A DNA stretch of 64,000 nucleotides, from the NCBI RefSeq assembly GCF_002007215.1, contig NZ_MUHX01000005.1:1-64000 (forward strand), in the 5' to 3' direction. This DNA is from Pyramidobacter sp. C12-8 (GTDB lineage Bacteria > Synergistota > Synergistia > Synergistales > Dethiosulfovibrionaceae). Both the position numbers and the translations under genes were made by a program. The notes under the pieces are model-generated. The model was not told where the DNA came from and ran no database searches. It saw only the letters and a list, made by a program, of their open reading frames with translations. Each line of letters starts with the position of its first letter. The stretch's first letter is position 1. Positions 8,347-16,683 of this stretch are shown piece after piece.

Positions 8347-9098
8347 GAGCAGACCTCCATGACTTTTTGCGCCAACTCGCGGTAGCGAGACGCCATGGCC
8401 GAATCGGGCAGCGCTTCGACGACGGTTTTGCCCTGCGCTTCGGCGGCCTGCACGGCCCCGTCGCGAGGCACCGTGTAGAGCACCCGCGTCCCCATCTCCG
8501 AGGCGGCCTTTTCCACGAGCGCCTGTTCGTCCGCCACGTTGCGCGAGTTGAGGATCAGCCCGGCGACGCCGGCGTAGCCGCGCTTGCCGAAGTTATTCAC
8601 GGCGCTCACGATGTTCGAAGCCGCGTAGAGCGCCATCATCTCGCCCGAGGTGACGATCAGCACGCGGTCGGCGTAGCCGCCGCGGATCGGCATCGCGAAA
8701 CCGCCGCAGACCACGTCGCCGAGCACGTCGTAAAAGACGACGTCGGGCCGGTATGCGTCGTAGGCGCCGAGTTCCTCGAGCTTTTCGAAGGCGGTGATGA
8801 TGCCGCGCCCCGCGCAGCCGATGCCGGGCGTGGGGCCGCCGGCTTCGACGCAGAGGATGCCGTCGAAGCCCGTAAAAACGATGTCTTCCAGCGTCACGCC
8901 GGTCGCGCCTTTTTCGCGGATGCGGTCCAGCACCGTCGGGATCCGCACGCCCCCCATGAGCGTTTTGGTGGAGTCCGACTTGGGATCGCAGCCGATCTGC
9001 ATGACTTTATGGCCGAGGCGGCTCAGCGCCGCCGAGAGGTTGGACGCCGTCGTCGATTTGCCGATGCCGCCCTTTCCGTAAATCGCGATTTTGATCAT
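8343..9098 (-). CDS. NifH-like iron protein (dinitrogenase reductase family)
   Basis: 251-residue ATP-dependent reductase. Walker A is [11 protein letters not shown] (residues 7-17). Switch I is CDPKSDST. The two Cys that hold the inter-subunit [4Fe-4S] cluster are Cys95 in GIGCAGRG and Cys131 in [11 protein letters not shown], both in canonical context. NifH, BchL and CfbC all share this plan; such proteins pass single electrons to a component 1 partner with ATP hydrolysis. It is the first gene of the operon and is followed by both partner subunits. The family is certain, the pathway is not: similarity motifs alone do not tell NifH from CfbC-type proteins. Confidence 0.93.
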   Translation of the reverse strand: MIKIAIYGKGGIGKSTTASNLSAALSRLGHKVMQIGCDPKSDSTKTLMGGVRIPTVLDRIREKGATGVTLEDIVFTGFDGILCVEAGGPTPGIGCAGRGIITAFEKLEELGAYDAYRPDVVFYDVLGDVVCGGFAMPIRGGYADRVLIVTSGEMMALYAASNIVSAVNNFGKRGYAGVAGLILNSRNVADEQALVEKAASEMGTRVLYTVPRDGAVQAAEAQGKTVVEALPDSAMASRYRELAQKVMEVCS

Positions 9099-9129
9099 TC
9101 TTTTGCCCCCGAAGATCTCTCTTTAAAAG

Positions 9130-9143
9130 TTAGATTTCTCTAA
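9130..9143. promoter_or_regulatory. Candidate operator 2, TTAGA-N4-TCTAA
   Basis: A perfect 5-4-5 inverted repeat, TTAGA TTTC TCTAA, lies in the 5' leader 31 bp before the nifH-like start. It has the same spacing as operator 1 at 9187-9200. The TTAG...CTAA pattern resembles sites of DtxR/MntR-type metal-responsive repressors. Confidence 0.45.
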
Positions 9144-9186
9144 TTCGGATGTTGAAAATAAAAGTCAGTCTCCGCCCGAATTTTTA

Positions 9187-9200
9187 TTAGTTGAGACTAA
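9187..9200. promoter_or_regulatory. Candidate operator 1, TTAGT-N4-ACTAA
   Basis: A perfect 5-4-5 inverted repeat, TTAGT TGAG ACTAA, lies immediately downstream of the -10 element, where a repressor would block transcription start. It matches operator 2 in size and in the TTAG/CTAA ends. Confidence 0.5.
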
Positions 9201-9208
9201 CTTTTTGA

Positions 9209-9237
9209 GTTATACCATTCCAATCGGACGCTGTCAA
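9209..9237 (-). promoter_or_regulatory. Sigma70-type promoter of the nitrogenase-like operon
   Basis: On the minus strand a consensus -35 TTGACA (9237-9232) and a near-consensus -10 TATAAC (9214-9209) are separated by exactly 17 bp. It lies 111 bp upstream of the nifH-like ATG. No sigma54 (GG-N10-GC) site is seen, unlike many nif promoters. Confidence 0.8.
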
Positions 9238-9284
9238 TCCGCCTCGCGTCATGGGAACGTTCTTCTCCATGGCTCTTTCTTGTG

Positions 9285-9356
9285 CCGATAAAAAAGCTCC
9301 CCCTCGGGAGCGCCTCGCGAAATTTCTTCGCGTGTTCGCTTTGAGTGGGAGCTTGG
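9285..9356 (-). terminator. Terminator of the aromatic operon
   Basis: AAGCTCCC (9294-9301) pairs with GGGAGCTT (9347-9354), with a further internal stem CGCGAA/TTCGCG. On the minus strand the stem is followed by TTTTTATC. It is the first terminator downstream of aroQ; the MITE-like repeat lies between aroQ and this site. Confidence 0.65.
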
Positions 9357-9365
9357 CTCCGTTTT

Positions 9366-9524
9366 ATACTATTTCTTAATTAAAAGGCCGAACGCAAGGG
9401 TGCTGCGGGGGAGTTCAGTCGCTCGGACATACTCGACCGCTACGCGGTCTGCGCGGCTCGCTTTGTGAATCTCCCCCGCAGCACCCGGAAAACTATGTTA
9501 ATACTTTCTATCAAGAATTAGTAT
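9366..9524. mobile_element. MITE-like repeat, copy 1 (159 bp)
   Basis: Non-coding element with terminal inverted repeats (ATACTATTTCTT at the left, AAGAATTAGTAT at the right) bounded by TA. Inside is a second inverted repeat, GGGTGCTGCGGGGGAG (9398-9413) and CTCCCCCGCAGCACCC (9471-9486), that encloses a 57-bp core. Two more copies lie at 19603 and 23625. No transposase is visible in or near it, so it would depend on one elsewhere. The outer arms run in the same direction in all copies. Confidence 0.85.
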
Positions 9525-9585
9525 TATTTTTTCTCGATAATCTCCACGACAGGCGCGGGCCATCTCCGCGTCGTCGCGGCGCCCG

Positions 9586-10020
9586 CTATTCCCGATCCCG
9601 GTCCAGCAGCAGGTCGACGGCGTCGAGGTAGCCTTTCAGGCCGCGCCCGGCGATCTGGGCGACGCAGGCGGCGCGGGTGTAGGAATGGCGGCGGAAATCC
9701 TCGCGCGACTGGATGTCGCTGACGTGGACTTCGACGGCGGGAATGCCCACGGCGCGCAGCGCGTCGGGAATGGCGACGCTGGTATGGGTGTAGGCGGCGG
9801 GATTGATGACGATGCCGTCGACCTTCCCATAGGCTTCCTGGATGCGGTCGACGATCGCGCCTTCGTGGTTGCTTTGGAAGAATTCCACGTCCGCGCCGGC
9901 GGCGGCGCAGTGCGCGCAGATCATTTTCTCCAGGTCGGCCAGCGTGGCGCGGCCGTAGATCTCCGGCTCGCGCACGCCGAGCATGTTCATGTTGGGGCCG
10001 TTGACGACGAGGATCTTCAT
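9586..10020 (-). CDS. aroQ: 3-dehydroquinate dehydratase, type II
   Basis: 144-residue cytosolic enzyme that dehydrates 3-dehydroquinate in the shikimate pathway. Type II motifs are clear: [19 protein letters not shown] with the catalytic Tyr, [27 protein letters not shown], and [18 protein letters not shown] with the catalytic His. Length is normal (about 145). The ATG at 10020 overlaps the aroE-aroK stop as ATGA. It is the last gene of the operon. Its placement at the end is out of pathway order, as is common. Confidence 0.96.
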   Translation of the reverse strand: MKILVVNGPNMNMLGVREPEIYGRATLADLEKMICAHCAAAGADVEFFQSNHEGAIVDRIQEAYGKVDGIVINPAAYTHTSVAIPDALRAVGIPAVEVHVSDIQSREDFRRHSYTRAACVAQIAGRGLKGYLDAVDLLLDRDRE

Positions 10021-11234
10021 AGCTGCAAAGCCTCCTTGATTTTTGCGGCGGCGTCCTGCGCCGACGACGCGGAAACGGTCAGGTCGGCCCAGGCGCGGTA
10101 CAGCGGCAGACGCCGGCGGCGCAGTTCTTCCACGCCGACGGACTGCGACAGGGGCCTTCCGTCGACGGGCAGTTCGCCAGGGCGGTCGAGCCAGACGCAG
10201 ATCCCGTTCTGGCGGAGCAGCGGGCGGTTGCGCGGCTGCGTGACCACGCCGCCGCCGGTGGCGATGACGATGCCGCTCTCCTTGGAGACGTCGGCCAGCG
10301 CCTCGGTCTCGAGCCTGCGGAAGGCGGCTTCGCCGCGGCGGGCGAAAATTTCCGCGATCGGGCAGCCCTCGCGTTCGGCGACGATCCGATCGAGGTCGCG
10401 CACGGGGCGCCCCGTCAGCCGGCCGAGAACCTGCGCCGTCGTGGTCTTGCCGCAGCCGGGCATGCCGATGAGCGCGACGTTGCCGGTACGGCGGGCGATG
10501 GCTGCGGCGATGCGGTCCGTCAGCGCCGCGGGCAGTCCGCGGCCGAGGAACAGTTCGCCGGCGCGCACGGCCTGGGCGGCCAGCATCGCCAGGCCGCCGC
10601 GCGCGGGGAGGCCGAGTTCTTCGGCCTGAAGGAGCAGCGCCGTGCGCAGCGGGTTGTAGATCACGTCGAGCACGAGCCGGCATCTGGGAAAGAGCCGCAG
10701 ATCCACGGGGGAGGCGCCGTTTTTCGGGTACATTCCCACGGGCGTCGCGTTGACGATCAGCTCGGCGTCGGCGTGCCTTTCGAGGGTGGCGTAGGTGTCG
10801 CTCCCCGAGCGCGAGATCACGGCGAAGGGGATGCCGCAGCTTGTCAGCACGGCGCGCACGGTGCGCGAAGCGCCGCCGCTGCCCAGCACGAGCGCGGGGC
10901 GACCGCGCAGACGTTCCGCGTCTTCCCCGAGCAGATGCAGAAAACCGTCCCAGTCCGTGTTGTCGCCGCGCCATCCCCCGCCGGGCAGGCGCGTCAGCGT
11001 GTTGACGCAGCCGACGGCGCGGGCGCGCTCCGACAGCTCGCGGCAGCTTTTCATCGCGTCGATCTTGTAGGGAATGGTGACGTTGAAGCCGTCGCCGTCG
11101 CTCGCGCGCAGAAAGCCGTCCAGCTCTTCCGGCTCCAGGGGATAGAGCTTGTACTCGTAATCGCCGATCAGGGCGTGGATGGCGGGCGAGAAGCTGTGGC
11201 CGAGCGCGCGTCCGATCAGGCCGAAGCGCCCCAT
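10017..11234 (-). CDS. aroEK: Bifunctional shikimate dehydrogenase - shikimate kinase
   Basis: 405-residue fusion of two consecutive shikimate-pathway enzymes. Residues 1-245 are Aro[11 protein letters not shown] shikimate-binding start, NVTIPYK with the catalytic Lys, GDNTDWDGF, and the nucleotide loop LGSGGASRT. Residues about 250-405 are AroK: Walker [11 protein letters not shown], the DLDR motif, [13 protein letters not shown], and ATGGGVV. Both active sites look intact, so NADPH-dependent reduction of dehydroshikimate and ATP-dependent phosphorylation occur on one chain. Separate proteins are the usual bacterial state. The ATG directly follows the pheA stop with no gap. Confidence 0.93.
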   Translation of the reverse strand: MGRFGLIGRALGHSFSPAIHALIGDYEYKLYPLEPEELDGFLRASDGDGFNVTIPYKIDAMKSCRELSERARAVGCVNTLTRLPGGGWRGDNTDWDGFLHLLGEDAERLRGRPALVLGSGGASRTVRAVLTSCGIPFAVISRSGSDTYATLERHADAELIVNATPVGMYPKNGASPVDLRLFPRCRLVLDVIYNPLRTALLLQAEELGLPARGGLAMLAAQAVRAGELFLGRGLPAALTDRIAAAIARRTGNVALIGMPGCGKTTTAQVLGRLTGRPVRDLDRIVAEREGCPIAEIFARRGEAAFRRLETEALADVSKESGIVIATGGGVVTQPRNRPLLRQNGICVWLDRPGELPVDGRPLSQSVGVEELRRRRLPLYRAWADLTVSASSAQDAAAKIKEALQL

Positions 11235-12374
11235 TTACACCACCTCGGAGTAGCTGCCCAGATATTTGAGCGTGGTGACGGCGCCCTGCAGGTCGTCGAA
11301 GATGCGCAGGAAGGAATCGTCATAGACGGAGGAGTCGAGGTCGAAATAGAACATGAATTCGAAATCGCTGTTGGCCAGCGGCCGGCTCTCCAGCTTGAGC
11401 AGATTGATGTCCAGCGCCTTGAAGCGGGACAGCACGTGCGACAGCGAGCCGCGCTTGTGCGGCAGCACCATCATCAGGCTGGTGCGGTTGGCGCCGGGAT
11501 AAATTTCCAGATCTTTGGCGATGCAGATGAAGCGCGTGAAGTTGCTGCCCGCGTCCTGTACGGAAGCCTTGAGGCAGTCCAGGCCATAGAGTTCGGCGCA
11601 GCCGCGCGACGACAGCGCCGCCAGATCCTTGCGCCCCGACTCGCGCACCATCTGCGCGGCGACGGCCGTGTTCTTGACGGGCGTGGCCTTGACGCCGAGC
11701 GACTTGAGAAAGCTCTGGCTCTGCGCCAGCGCCTGCTCGTGAGAGATGATCTCTTTGATGTCGCCGATGGAAACTCCGGGATTGGCGAGCAGGCAGTGGT
11801 CGATCTTGACGCGGCAGCTGCGCACGATGTAGCAGCTGTGCTCCATCATCAGATCGTAGATACGGTTCACCGAGCCGGCCGTGCTGTTCTCGATGGGCAG
11901 CACGCCGTAGCGGCACAGCCCCTGCTCGACGGCGGAAAAGACGTTTTCGAAGTACTGAAAGTACATGATGCTGCCCGAGGGGAACATGCGCTCGCAGGCC
12001 ATCTGCGAATTGGCCCCCTCCGCGCCCTGACAGGCGACCGCGGAACGGATGGGAAACTGCGCCGGCGTGTTGGCCAGCGCCAGCGAGATCTGCCGCTTGA
12101 GCGGCGAACCGCCGGCGATGATGCGGTGCTGCTCGGAACGACTCAAGTCGAAGATCAGCGAGAACAGCGCGTCCATGGACGGCGCCATCTCTTCCCCGAC
12201 CGAACCGGCCAGATCGTTGAGCTTCTGACGTTCGCGGGCGGGATCGTAGATGGGGATCTTGTTTTTGGCTTTGTAGGCGGCGATGTCGCGCACGACGGCG
12301 AAGCGCCGCGTGATCAGGTCGACCAGACCGCGGTCGATCTCGTCGATCTGGGTGCGAAAATCTTTCATGTCCAT
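11235..12374 (-). CDS. pheA: Chorismate mutase / prephenate dehydratase (P-protein)
   Basis: 379-residue bifunctional enzyme for phenylalanine synthesis. Residues 1-90 are an AroQ-class chorismate mutase helix bundle ([18 protein letters not shown], then YDPARERQK). Residues about 105-285 are prephenate dehydratase with [21 protein letters not shown], and [10 protein letters not shown], which holds the catalytic Thr-Arg-Phe. Residues about 295-375 are an ACT domain with [10 protein letters not shown] and LESRPL, the Phe-binding motif for feedback inhibition. So the product controls both this enzyme and, through the leader peptide far upstream, probably the operon. It starts 3 bp after aroC. 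Confidence 0.95.
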   Translation of the reverse strand: MDMKDFRTQIDEIDRGLVDLITRRFAVVRDIAAYKAKNKIPIYDPARERQKLNDLAGSVGEEMAPSMDALFSLIFDLSRSEQHRIIAGGSPLKRQISLALANTPAQFPIRSAVACQGAEGANSQMACERMFPSGSIMYFQYFENVFSAVEQGLCRYGVLPIENSTAGSVNRIYDLMMEHSCYIVRSCRVKIDHCLLANPGVSIGDIKEIISHEQALAQSQSFLKSLGVKATPVKNTAVAAQMVRESGRKDLAALSSRGCAELYGLDCLKASVQDAGSNFTRFICIAKDLEIYPGANRTSLMMVLPHKRGSLSHVLSRFKALDINLLKLESRPLANSDFEFMFYFDLDSSVYDDSFLRIFDDLQGAVTTLKYLGSYSEVV

Positions 12375-12377
12375 TTT

Positions 12378-13487
12378 TCATTCGGCTCCTTTGAGCGGTT
12401 CGTAATTTCCCGGAAGCAGGGCGTCGCAGAGGGCGACGGCGGCGGCCGCTTCGACGACGGGGACGGCGCGCACGGCCGCGCAGGGATCGTGACGGCCTTT
12501 GACTCTCAGCTCCGTGGGCTGCATGGTCCTGAGGTTGAGGGTCCGCTGCGCGCGGGCGATGGAAGGCGTCGGCTTGAAGGCGGCGCGGAAGATCAGCGGC
12601 ATGCCCGTGGAGATGCCGCCGAGAATGCCGCCGGCGTGGTTCGTGGCCGTGCGTACGGCGCCGTCTTCGCACACGAACGGGTCGTTGTGCTCGCTGCCCC
12701 TCATGGCCGCGGCCGCGAAACCGCTGCCGAATTCCACGCCCTTGACGGCGGGAATGCCGAAAAGCAGCGAGGCGATCCCGCCTTCGAGCCCGCCGAACAT
12801 CGGCTCGCCGAGCCCCGCCGGCAGGCCGACGGCGGCGCATTCGACCACGCCGCCGAGCGAATCCCCCGCGGCGCGGGCGGCCTCGATCGCCGCGGCCATA
12901 CGCGCCCCGGCGGCCGCGTCGAGCACCGTCAGCGGCGAGAAAAGGCGCGCGTCGAAATCGGACCGGGAGACGGACACGGCGTCGAAAGCGCGATCCTCCA
13001 CGCCGCCGACGCTCCTGAGATGCGCGCCGACGAAGATCCCCCGCGCCTCGAGGATTTGCAGACAAACGCCGCCGGCCGCGGTCAGCGGCGCCGTGAGCCG
13101 GCCGGAAAAATGGCCGCCGCCCGAGGCGTCCTGAAAGCCGCCGTACTTGACGGCACTCGTGTAGTCGGCGTGCCCCGGCCGCGGCACGTCCCGAAATTCG
13201 GAGTAATCGCCGGGCCGCGCGTCGGCGTTGCGGATGATCAGGCAGAGCGGAGAGCCGCACAGCCGCCCGCCGGCAAGACCCGAAAGGAACTCGATCCGGT
13301 CGGCCTCGCGGCGCGGCGTCGCCAGCGGGCCGCCGGGCGCGCGGCGTTTCATGAAGGCGTCCAGCCGCTCCATGTCCACGCGGAACCCGGCCGGCAGCCC
13401 CTCGATCACGGCGCCGACGGCGGCCGAATGGGACTGCCCGAAGATGGAGAGGCGGATGCGTTCCCCCCAGCTTGAACTCATGATCAT
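12378..13487 (-). CDS. aroC: Chorismate synthase
   Basis: 369-residue FMN-dependent enzyme that makes chorismate from EPSP. Motifs: GQSHSAAVGAVIEGLPAG, the RAPGG loop, GRPGHADYTSAVKYG-type region (PRPGHADYTSAVKYGGFQDASGG), and GGISTGMPLIFRAAFKPTPSI. The ATG at 13487 overlaps the aroA stop (ATGA); a second ATG two codons later is also possible. Length is typical (350-390). The enzyme needs reduced FMN but does no net redox, and usually acts as a tetramer in the cytosol. Confidence 0.95.
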   Translation of the reverse strand: MIMSSSWGERIRLSIFGQSHSAAVGAVIEGLPAGFRVDMERLDAFMKRRAPGGPLATPRREADRIEFLSGLAGGRLCGSPLCLIIRNADARPGDYSEFRDVPRPGHADYTSAVKYGGFQDASGGGHFSGRLTAPLTAAGGVCLQILEARGIFVGAHLRSVGGVEDRAFDAVSVSRSDFDARLFSPLTVLDAAAGARMAAAIEAARAAGDSLGGVVECAAVGLPAGLGEPMFGGLEGGIASLLFGIPAVKGVEFGSGFAAAAMRGSEHNDPFVCEDGAVRTATNHAGGILGGISTGMPLIFRAAFKPTPSIARAQRTLNLRTMQPTELRVKGRHDPCAAVRAVPVVEAAAAVALCDALLPGNYEPLKGAE

Positions 13488-14749
13488 GCCTCCGTTCTGA
13501 CGACGCCGCCGAGCGCGGCGAAGTCGCCGAAAAAGCCCGGATAGGACTTGTCCACCGCTTCCGCGCCCGTGATCGTCACCGTCTCGGAACACAGCACCGA
13601 GGCGGCCGCGCCCAGCATGGCGATGCGGTGATCGCCGCACGCGTCGACGATGCCGCCGCGCAGCGAGCCGCACCCGTCGATGAGGATGCAGTTGCCGTCG
13701 GGCACCGCGTGTCCCCCCAGAGCGTTCAGCGCGCCGCAGACCGAGGCGACGCGGTCGCTCTCTTTGAGCCGCAGCCGCCCGACGTTCGCGATCGCCGTGC
13801 GCCCTTTGACCGCCGCCGCGGCGACGGCCAGCGCGGGCACCAGATCGGGCGTGTCGCTCGCGTCGATGCATGTTTCGCGCAGCTCCGCCGGCGCCGCCGC
13901 GATGGAATCGCCGGCGATCGAGACTTCGGCCCCCATGCGCCGCAGGAACTCCGCCACGGCGCTGTCGCCCTGCAGCGACGGCAGCGCCAGCCCCGTGACG
14001 GCGAGCTTTGCGCCGGCCGCCCCGGCGCAGAGCCAAAAGGCCGCGTTGGACCAATCGCCTTCGGCTCTCAGCTTGGCGGGGGCGACGTATCGCTGCGCGC
14101 CGGAGACGGAGAAGCCGCCGACGGAACGGCCGACGGTGATGCCGAAAGCCGCCAGCGCCGCCAGCGTCATGTCGACGTAACCGGCCGATTCCAGCCGGTC
14201 GGCGATGAGGACGCGGCTGCTGCCTTCGAGCAGCGGCAGCGCAAAGAGCAGTCCCGTGAAAAACTGCGACGACACCGTGCCGGGCAGACGGTACCGGCCC
14301 GCCGTCAGCCGCCCCTCGACGACGGGGTGAACCGTTCCCTTGCCGGTGATGACGGCGCCGTGCCGCTCCATTTCGTTCCACAGATCGTCCATCGGCCGCG
14401 ACGGCAGTTTGCCGTGCAGCGTGAAGCGTGCCTTTCGCCCCAGCGCGGCCGCCAGCGGCGTCATGAACCGGTACGTGGAGCCGCTTTCCCCCGGATCGAG
14501 TTCGACCGCGCCGCCCGCGTTCCGGTCCAGCGGCGTGACGGCGATGGCGCTGCCGTCGAAGGCGATCCCGGCTCCCAGCGCTTTCAGGCAGCGCACCGTG
14601 GCCTCGATGTCCTGCGAGACGACGCGGCAGGGCAGCTTCGTCGGCCGGTCGCCCAGCGCGGCGCAGATCAGCAGACGATGGACGTGCGACTTCGAAGGGA
14701 TGGCGGCGATCGTGCCGCTCAGTTTGCGGGGCGTGATGGTGACGATCAT
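13484..14749 (-). CDS. aroA: 3-phosphoshikimate 1-carboxyvinyltransferase (EPSP synthase)
   Basis: 421-residue enzyme that joins shikimate-3-phosphate and phosphoenolpyruvate. The PSKSHVHRLLI start matches the SKS substrate loop, and GESGSTYRFM, LHGKLPSRPMDDL, TVSSQFFTGLLFALP, EGDWSNAAFWL and LRLKESDR are recognisable. The family's usual LxGDxDxxxR block is replaced by weaker variants, so it belongs to a divergent group, but the catalytic Lys/Asp/Glu regions are in place. The start at 14749 overlaps the aroB stop. Confidence 0.93.
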   Translation of the reverse strand: MIVTITPRKLSGTIAAIPSKSHVHRLLICAALGDRPTKLPCRVVSQDIEATVRCLKALGAGIAFDGSAIAVTPLDRNAGGAVELDPGESGSTYRFMTPLAAALGRKARFTLHGKLPSRPMDDLWNEMERHGAVITGKGTVHPVVEGRLTAGRYRLPGTVSSQFFTGLLFALPLLEGSSRVLIADRLESAGYVDMTLAALAAFGITVGRSVGGFSVSGAQRYVAPAKLRAEGDWSNAAFWLCAGAAGAKLAVTGLALPSLQGDSAVAEFLRRMGAEVSIAGDSIAAAPAELRETCIDASDTPDLVPALAVAAAAVKGRTAIANVGRLRLKESDRVASVCGALNALGGHAVPDGNCILIDGCGSLRGGIVDACGDHRIAMLGAAASVLCSETVTITGAEAVDKSYPGFFGDFAALGGVVRTEA

Positions 14750-15843
14750 GCCGTGACGCCCTCCGTTTCGTCCGCGGACAGGGCTTCGAGCCCGTCTTCG
14801 AGGAATTCTCGCGCCTCTTCGAGCATGACCTTGCGCCGCTCCACGCTGCCGATGCCGCGGGGAAGCACGAGCGTGACCGTGTCGGAAGCGCGCTTTTTGT
14901 CGGCGAGCATGCCCGCGAAAAGTTCGTCGGCTCCGAACCGGGTCGTCTGCGGCAGGCCGCGCCGCCGCAGGGCGCCGGACAGCTGGACGAGCGTCTCCGG
15001 CGCGCAGATGCCGCGTTTGGCGCTGGCGGCGGTGATGATCATCATGCCGATGGCGACGCAAAAACCGTGCGGGATCGAAAAGCCGCTGCATTTTTCCACG
15101 GCGTGGCCGAACGTGTGCCCGAAGTTGAGGATCTGGCGCAGCCCCGTCTCCTTCTCGTCGCGGCGCACCACGTCGCGTTTGATCTCCACGCAGCGGTGCA
15201 CGATCCCGGCGATCTCGGCGGCGCCGAGGTCGGGCTTGCACGCCGCGCCGAAAAGTTTGGCGTCGCGGATCATGCCCGTCTTGACGATCTCGCCGAAGCC
15301 GTTGGCCAGCTGCTCTTTCGGCAGCGTCGCCAGCGTTTCCGTGTCGTAGAGCACCAGATCGGGCTGATAGAACGTGCCGACCAGGTTTTTGCCCGTCTCG
15401 AGGTCGATGGCCGTCTTGCCGCCCACCGATGAGTCGACCGCGGCCAGCAGCGACGTCGGCAGTTGTACGAGGCCGATGCCGCGCATATACAGCGAGGCCG
15501 CCAGCCCGCCCAGGTCGCCGACGACCCCGCCGCCGAGGGCGAAGAGCGTGTCGCTGCGGATCATGCGCAGCGCGGCCATGCGGTTGAGCAGGTCGAGGAG
15601 CGAACGCATGTTCTTGTTCCGCTCGCCGGCGGGAACGACGTGCAGGGTCGGCCGGAAGCCGGCGCGTTCCAGCGAGTCGGCGACGCGCCGCGCGTAAAGC
15701 GGCGCCACGTTGGCGTCGGAGACGATCAGCGCCTGACCGGCGCCGCGCAGGGGCGCGGCGATCTCGCCGGCGGCGCCGAGCAGATCGGCGCCGGTGTGCA
15801 CGTAGTACTTCTTCGAAGGCGTGGAAACTGTGACGCTGTTCAT
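14746..15843 (-). CDS. aroB: 3-dehydroquinate synthase
   Basis: 365-residue NAD- and metal-dependent enzyme that cyclises DAHP to 3-dehydroquinate. Motifs are GGGVVGDLGGLAASLYMRGI, LPTSLLAAVDSSVGGKTAID, NLVGTFYQP, ANGFGEIVKTGMI, and the metal-binding LNFGHTFGHAVE. All are intact. Its ATG abuts the tyrA stop codon directly, so reinitiation is likely. Length is normal (about 360). Confidence 0.96.
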   Translation of the reverse strand: MNSVTVSTPSKKYYVHTGADLLGAAGEIAAPLRGAGQALIVSDANVAPLYARRVADSLERAGFRPTLHVVPAGERNKNMRSLLDLLNRMAALRMIRSDTLFALGGGVVGDLGGLAASLYMRGIGLVQLPTSLLAAVDSSVGGKTAIDLETGKNLVGTFYQPDLVLYDTETLATLPKEQLANGFGEIVKTGMIRDAKLFGAACKPDLGAAEIAGIVHRCVEIKRDVVRRDEKETGLRQILNFGHTFGHAVEKCSGFSIPHGFCVAIGMMIITAASAKRGICAPETLVQLSGALRRRGLPQTTRFGADELFAGMLADKKRASDTVTLVLPRGIGSVERRKVMLEEAREFLEDGLEALSADETEGVTA

Positions 15844-16683
15844 TTATCCGTCCACCTCTTCCTTTCTCCGGCGTCCCTCTTCGAGCAGCCGCCAGAGCCG
15901 TTTTTCGTCGCCGGCGGCGATGGCGTCGCGGTACTGCCGCAATTCGCCGAGAATCTGGTCGATCTCGGAGAGCAGATGATCGCGGTTTTCGAGGAACAGA
16001 TCCGTCCACATCGTCGGGTTGAGCCAGGCCACGCGGGTCAGGTCGCGGTAGGAACCGGCGGAGAAGCCGCGGTGCTCGCGCGCCGTCGGGCTCTTCACGT
16101 AGGCGTTCGAGACCACGTGCGCCAGCTGCGACGTGAAGGCGATCAGCCGGTCGTGATTCTCCGCCGTCGTCACGGCGAGGCGTTGGAACCCCGCCGGCAT
16201 CACGAAACTCCTGACGCGCTCCAGCAGCGCGACGTCGTCGTACACGCGCGGCACCACGACGAAACTGGCGCCGCGGAACATGTCGGCGCGGCTGTTTTTG
16301 AAACCCCAGCGGTGCGTGCCCGCCATCGGGTGCCCGCCGGCGTACTCGAAACCGTACCGCCTGGCGAGCCGAAAGCCGGCTTCGCAAATGCGGCGCTTGA
16401 TGCCGCAGCAGTCCATCACCAGCGCCGCCGCCGGAATGAAGGGTGCGTTCGCCTCCAGCCACTGGCAGGAAAGTTCCGTGTGCAGGCAGACCAGCACGCC
16501 GTCGCATTTCCCCAGCGTCTCGCGGTCCAGCTCGCCGTCGATGGCCCCCAGCAGCCGGGCGAATTGCAGCGTGGACTGATCCCGATCGGCGGCGTAGACG
16601 GCAAACGTCTCGTCGGCCGCCTTGTAGGCGCGCGCGAACGAGCCGCCGATCAATCCCAGCCCGACGATGCCGATCGTCTTCAT
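15844..16683 (-). CDS. tyrA: Prephenate dehydrogenase
   Basis: 279-residue monofunctional TyrA for tyrosine synthesis. It begins IGIVGLGLIGGSFARAY, the NAD-binding loop, and has GGHPMAGTHRWGF with the catalytic His region. A helical C-terminal dimerisation domain follows (LAHVVSNAYV, HRGFSAGSYRDLTRVA). There is no fused chorismate mutase and no ACT domain, so feedback by tyrosine is not evident in this protein. ATG at 16683 overlaps the aroF stop as ATGA. Confidence 0.94.
   Translation of the reverse strand: MKTIGIVGLGLIGGSFARAYKAADETFAVYAADRDQSTLQFARLLGAIDGELDRETLGKCDGVLVCLHTELSCQWLEANAPFIPAAALVMDCCGIKRRICEAGFRLARRYGFEYAGGHPMAGTHRWGFKNSRADMFRGASFVVVPRVYDDVALLERVRSFVMPAGFQRLAVTTAENHDRLIAFTSQLAHVVSNAYVKSPTAREHRGFSAGSYRDLTRVAWLNPTMWTDLFLENRDHLLSEIDQILGELRQYRDAIAAGDEKRLWRLLEEGRRRKEEVDG

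Noticed and set aside
5897-9098. True nitrogenase (nitrogen fixation) genes
   Set aside because: No nifB, nifE, nifN or sigma54 promoter, short component 1 subunits, and a missing third Cys in the K-like protein argue against N2 fixation.
10773-13475. A plus-strand open frame of 900 codons opposite the aromatic genes
   Set aside because: It is antisense to aroEK, pheA and aroC, which have clear family motifs. It is rich in Arg, Ala, Gly and His with no recognisable domain, as expected of a high-GC complementary frame.
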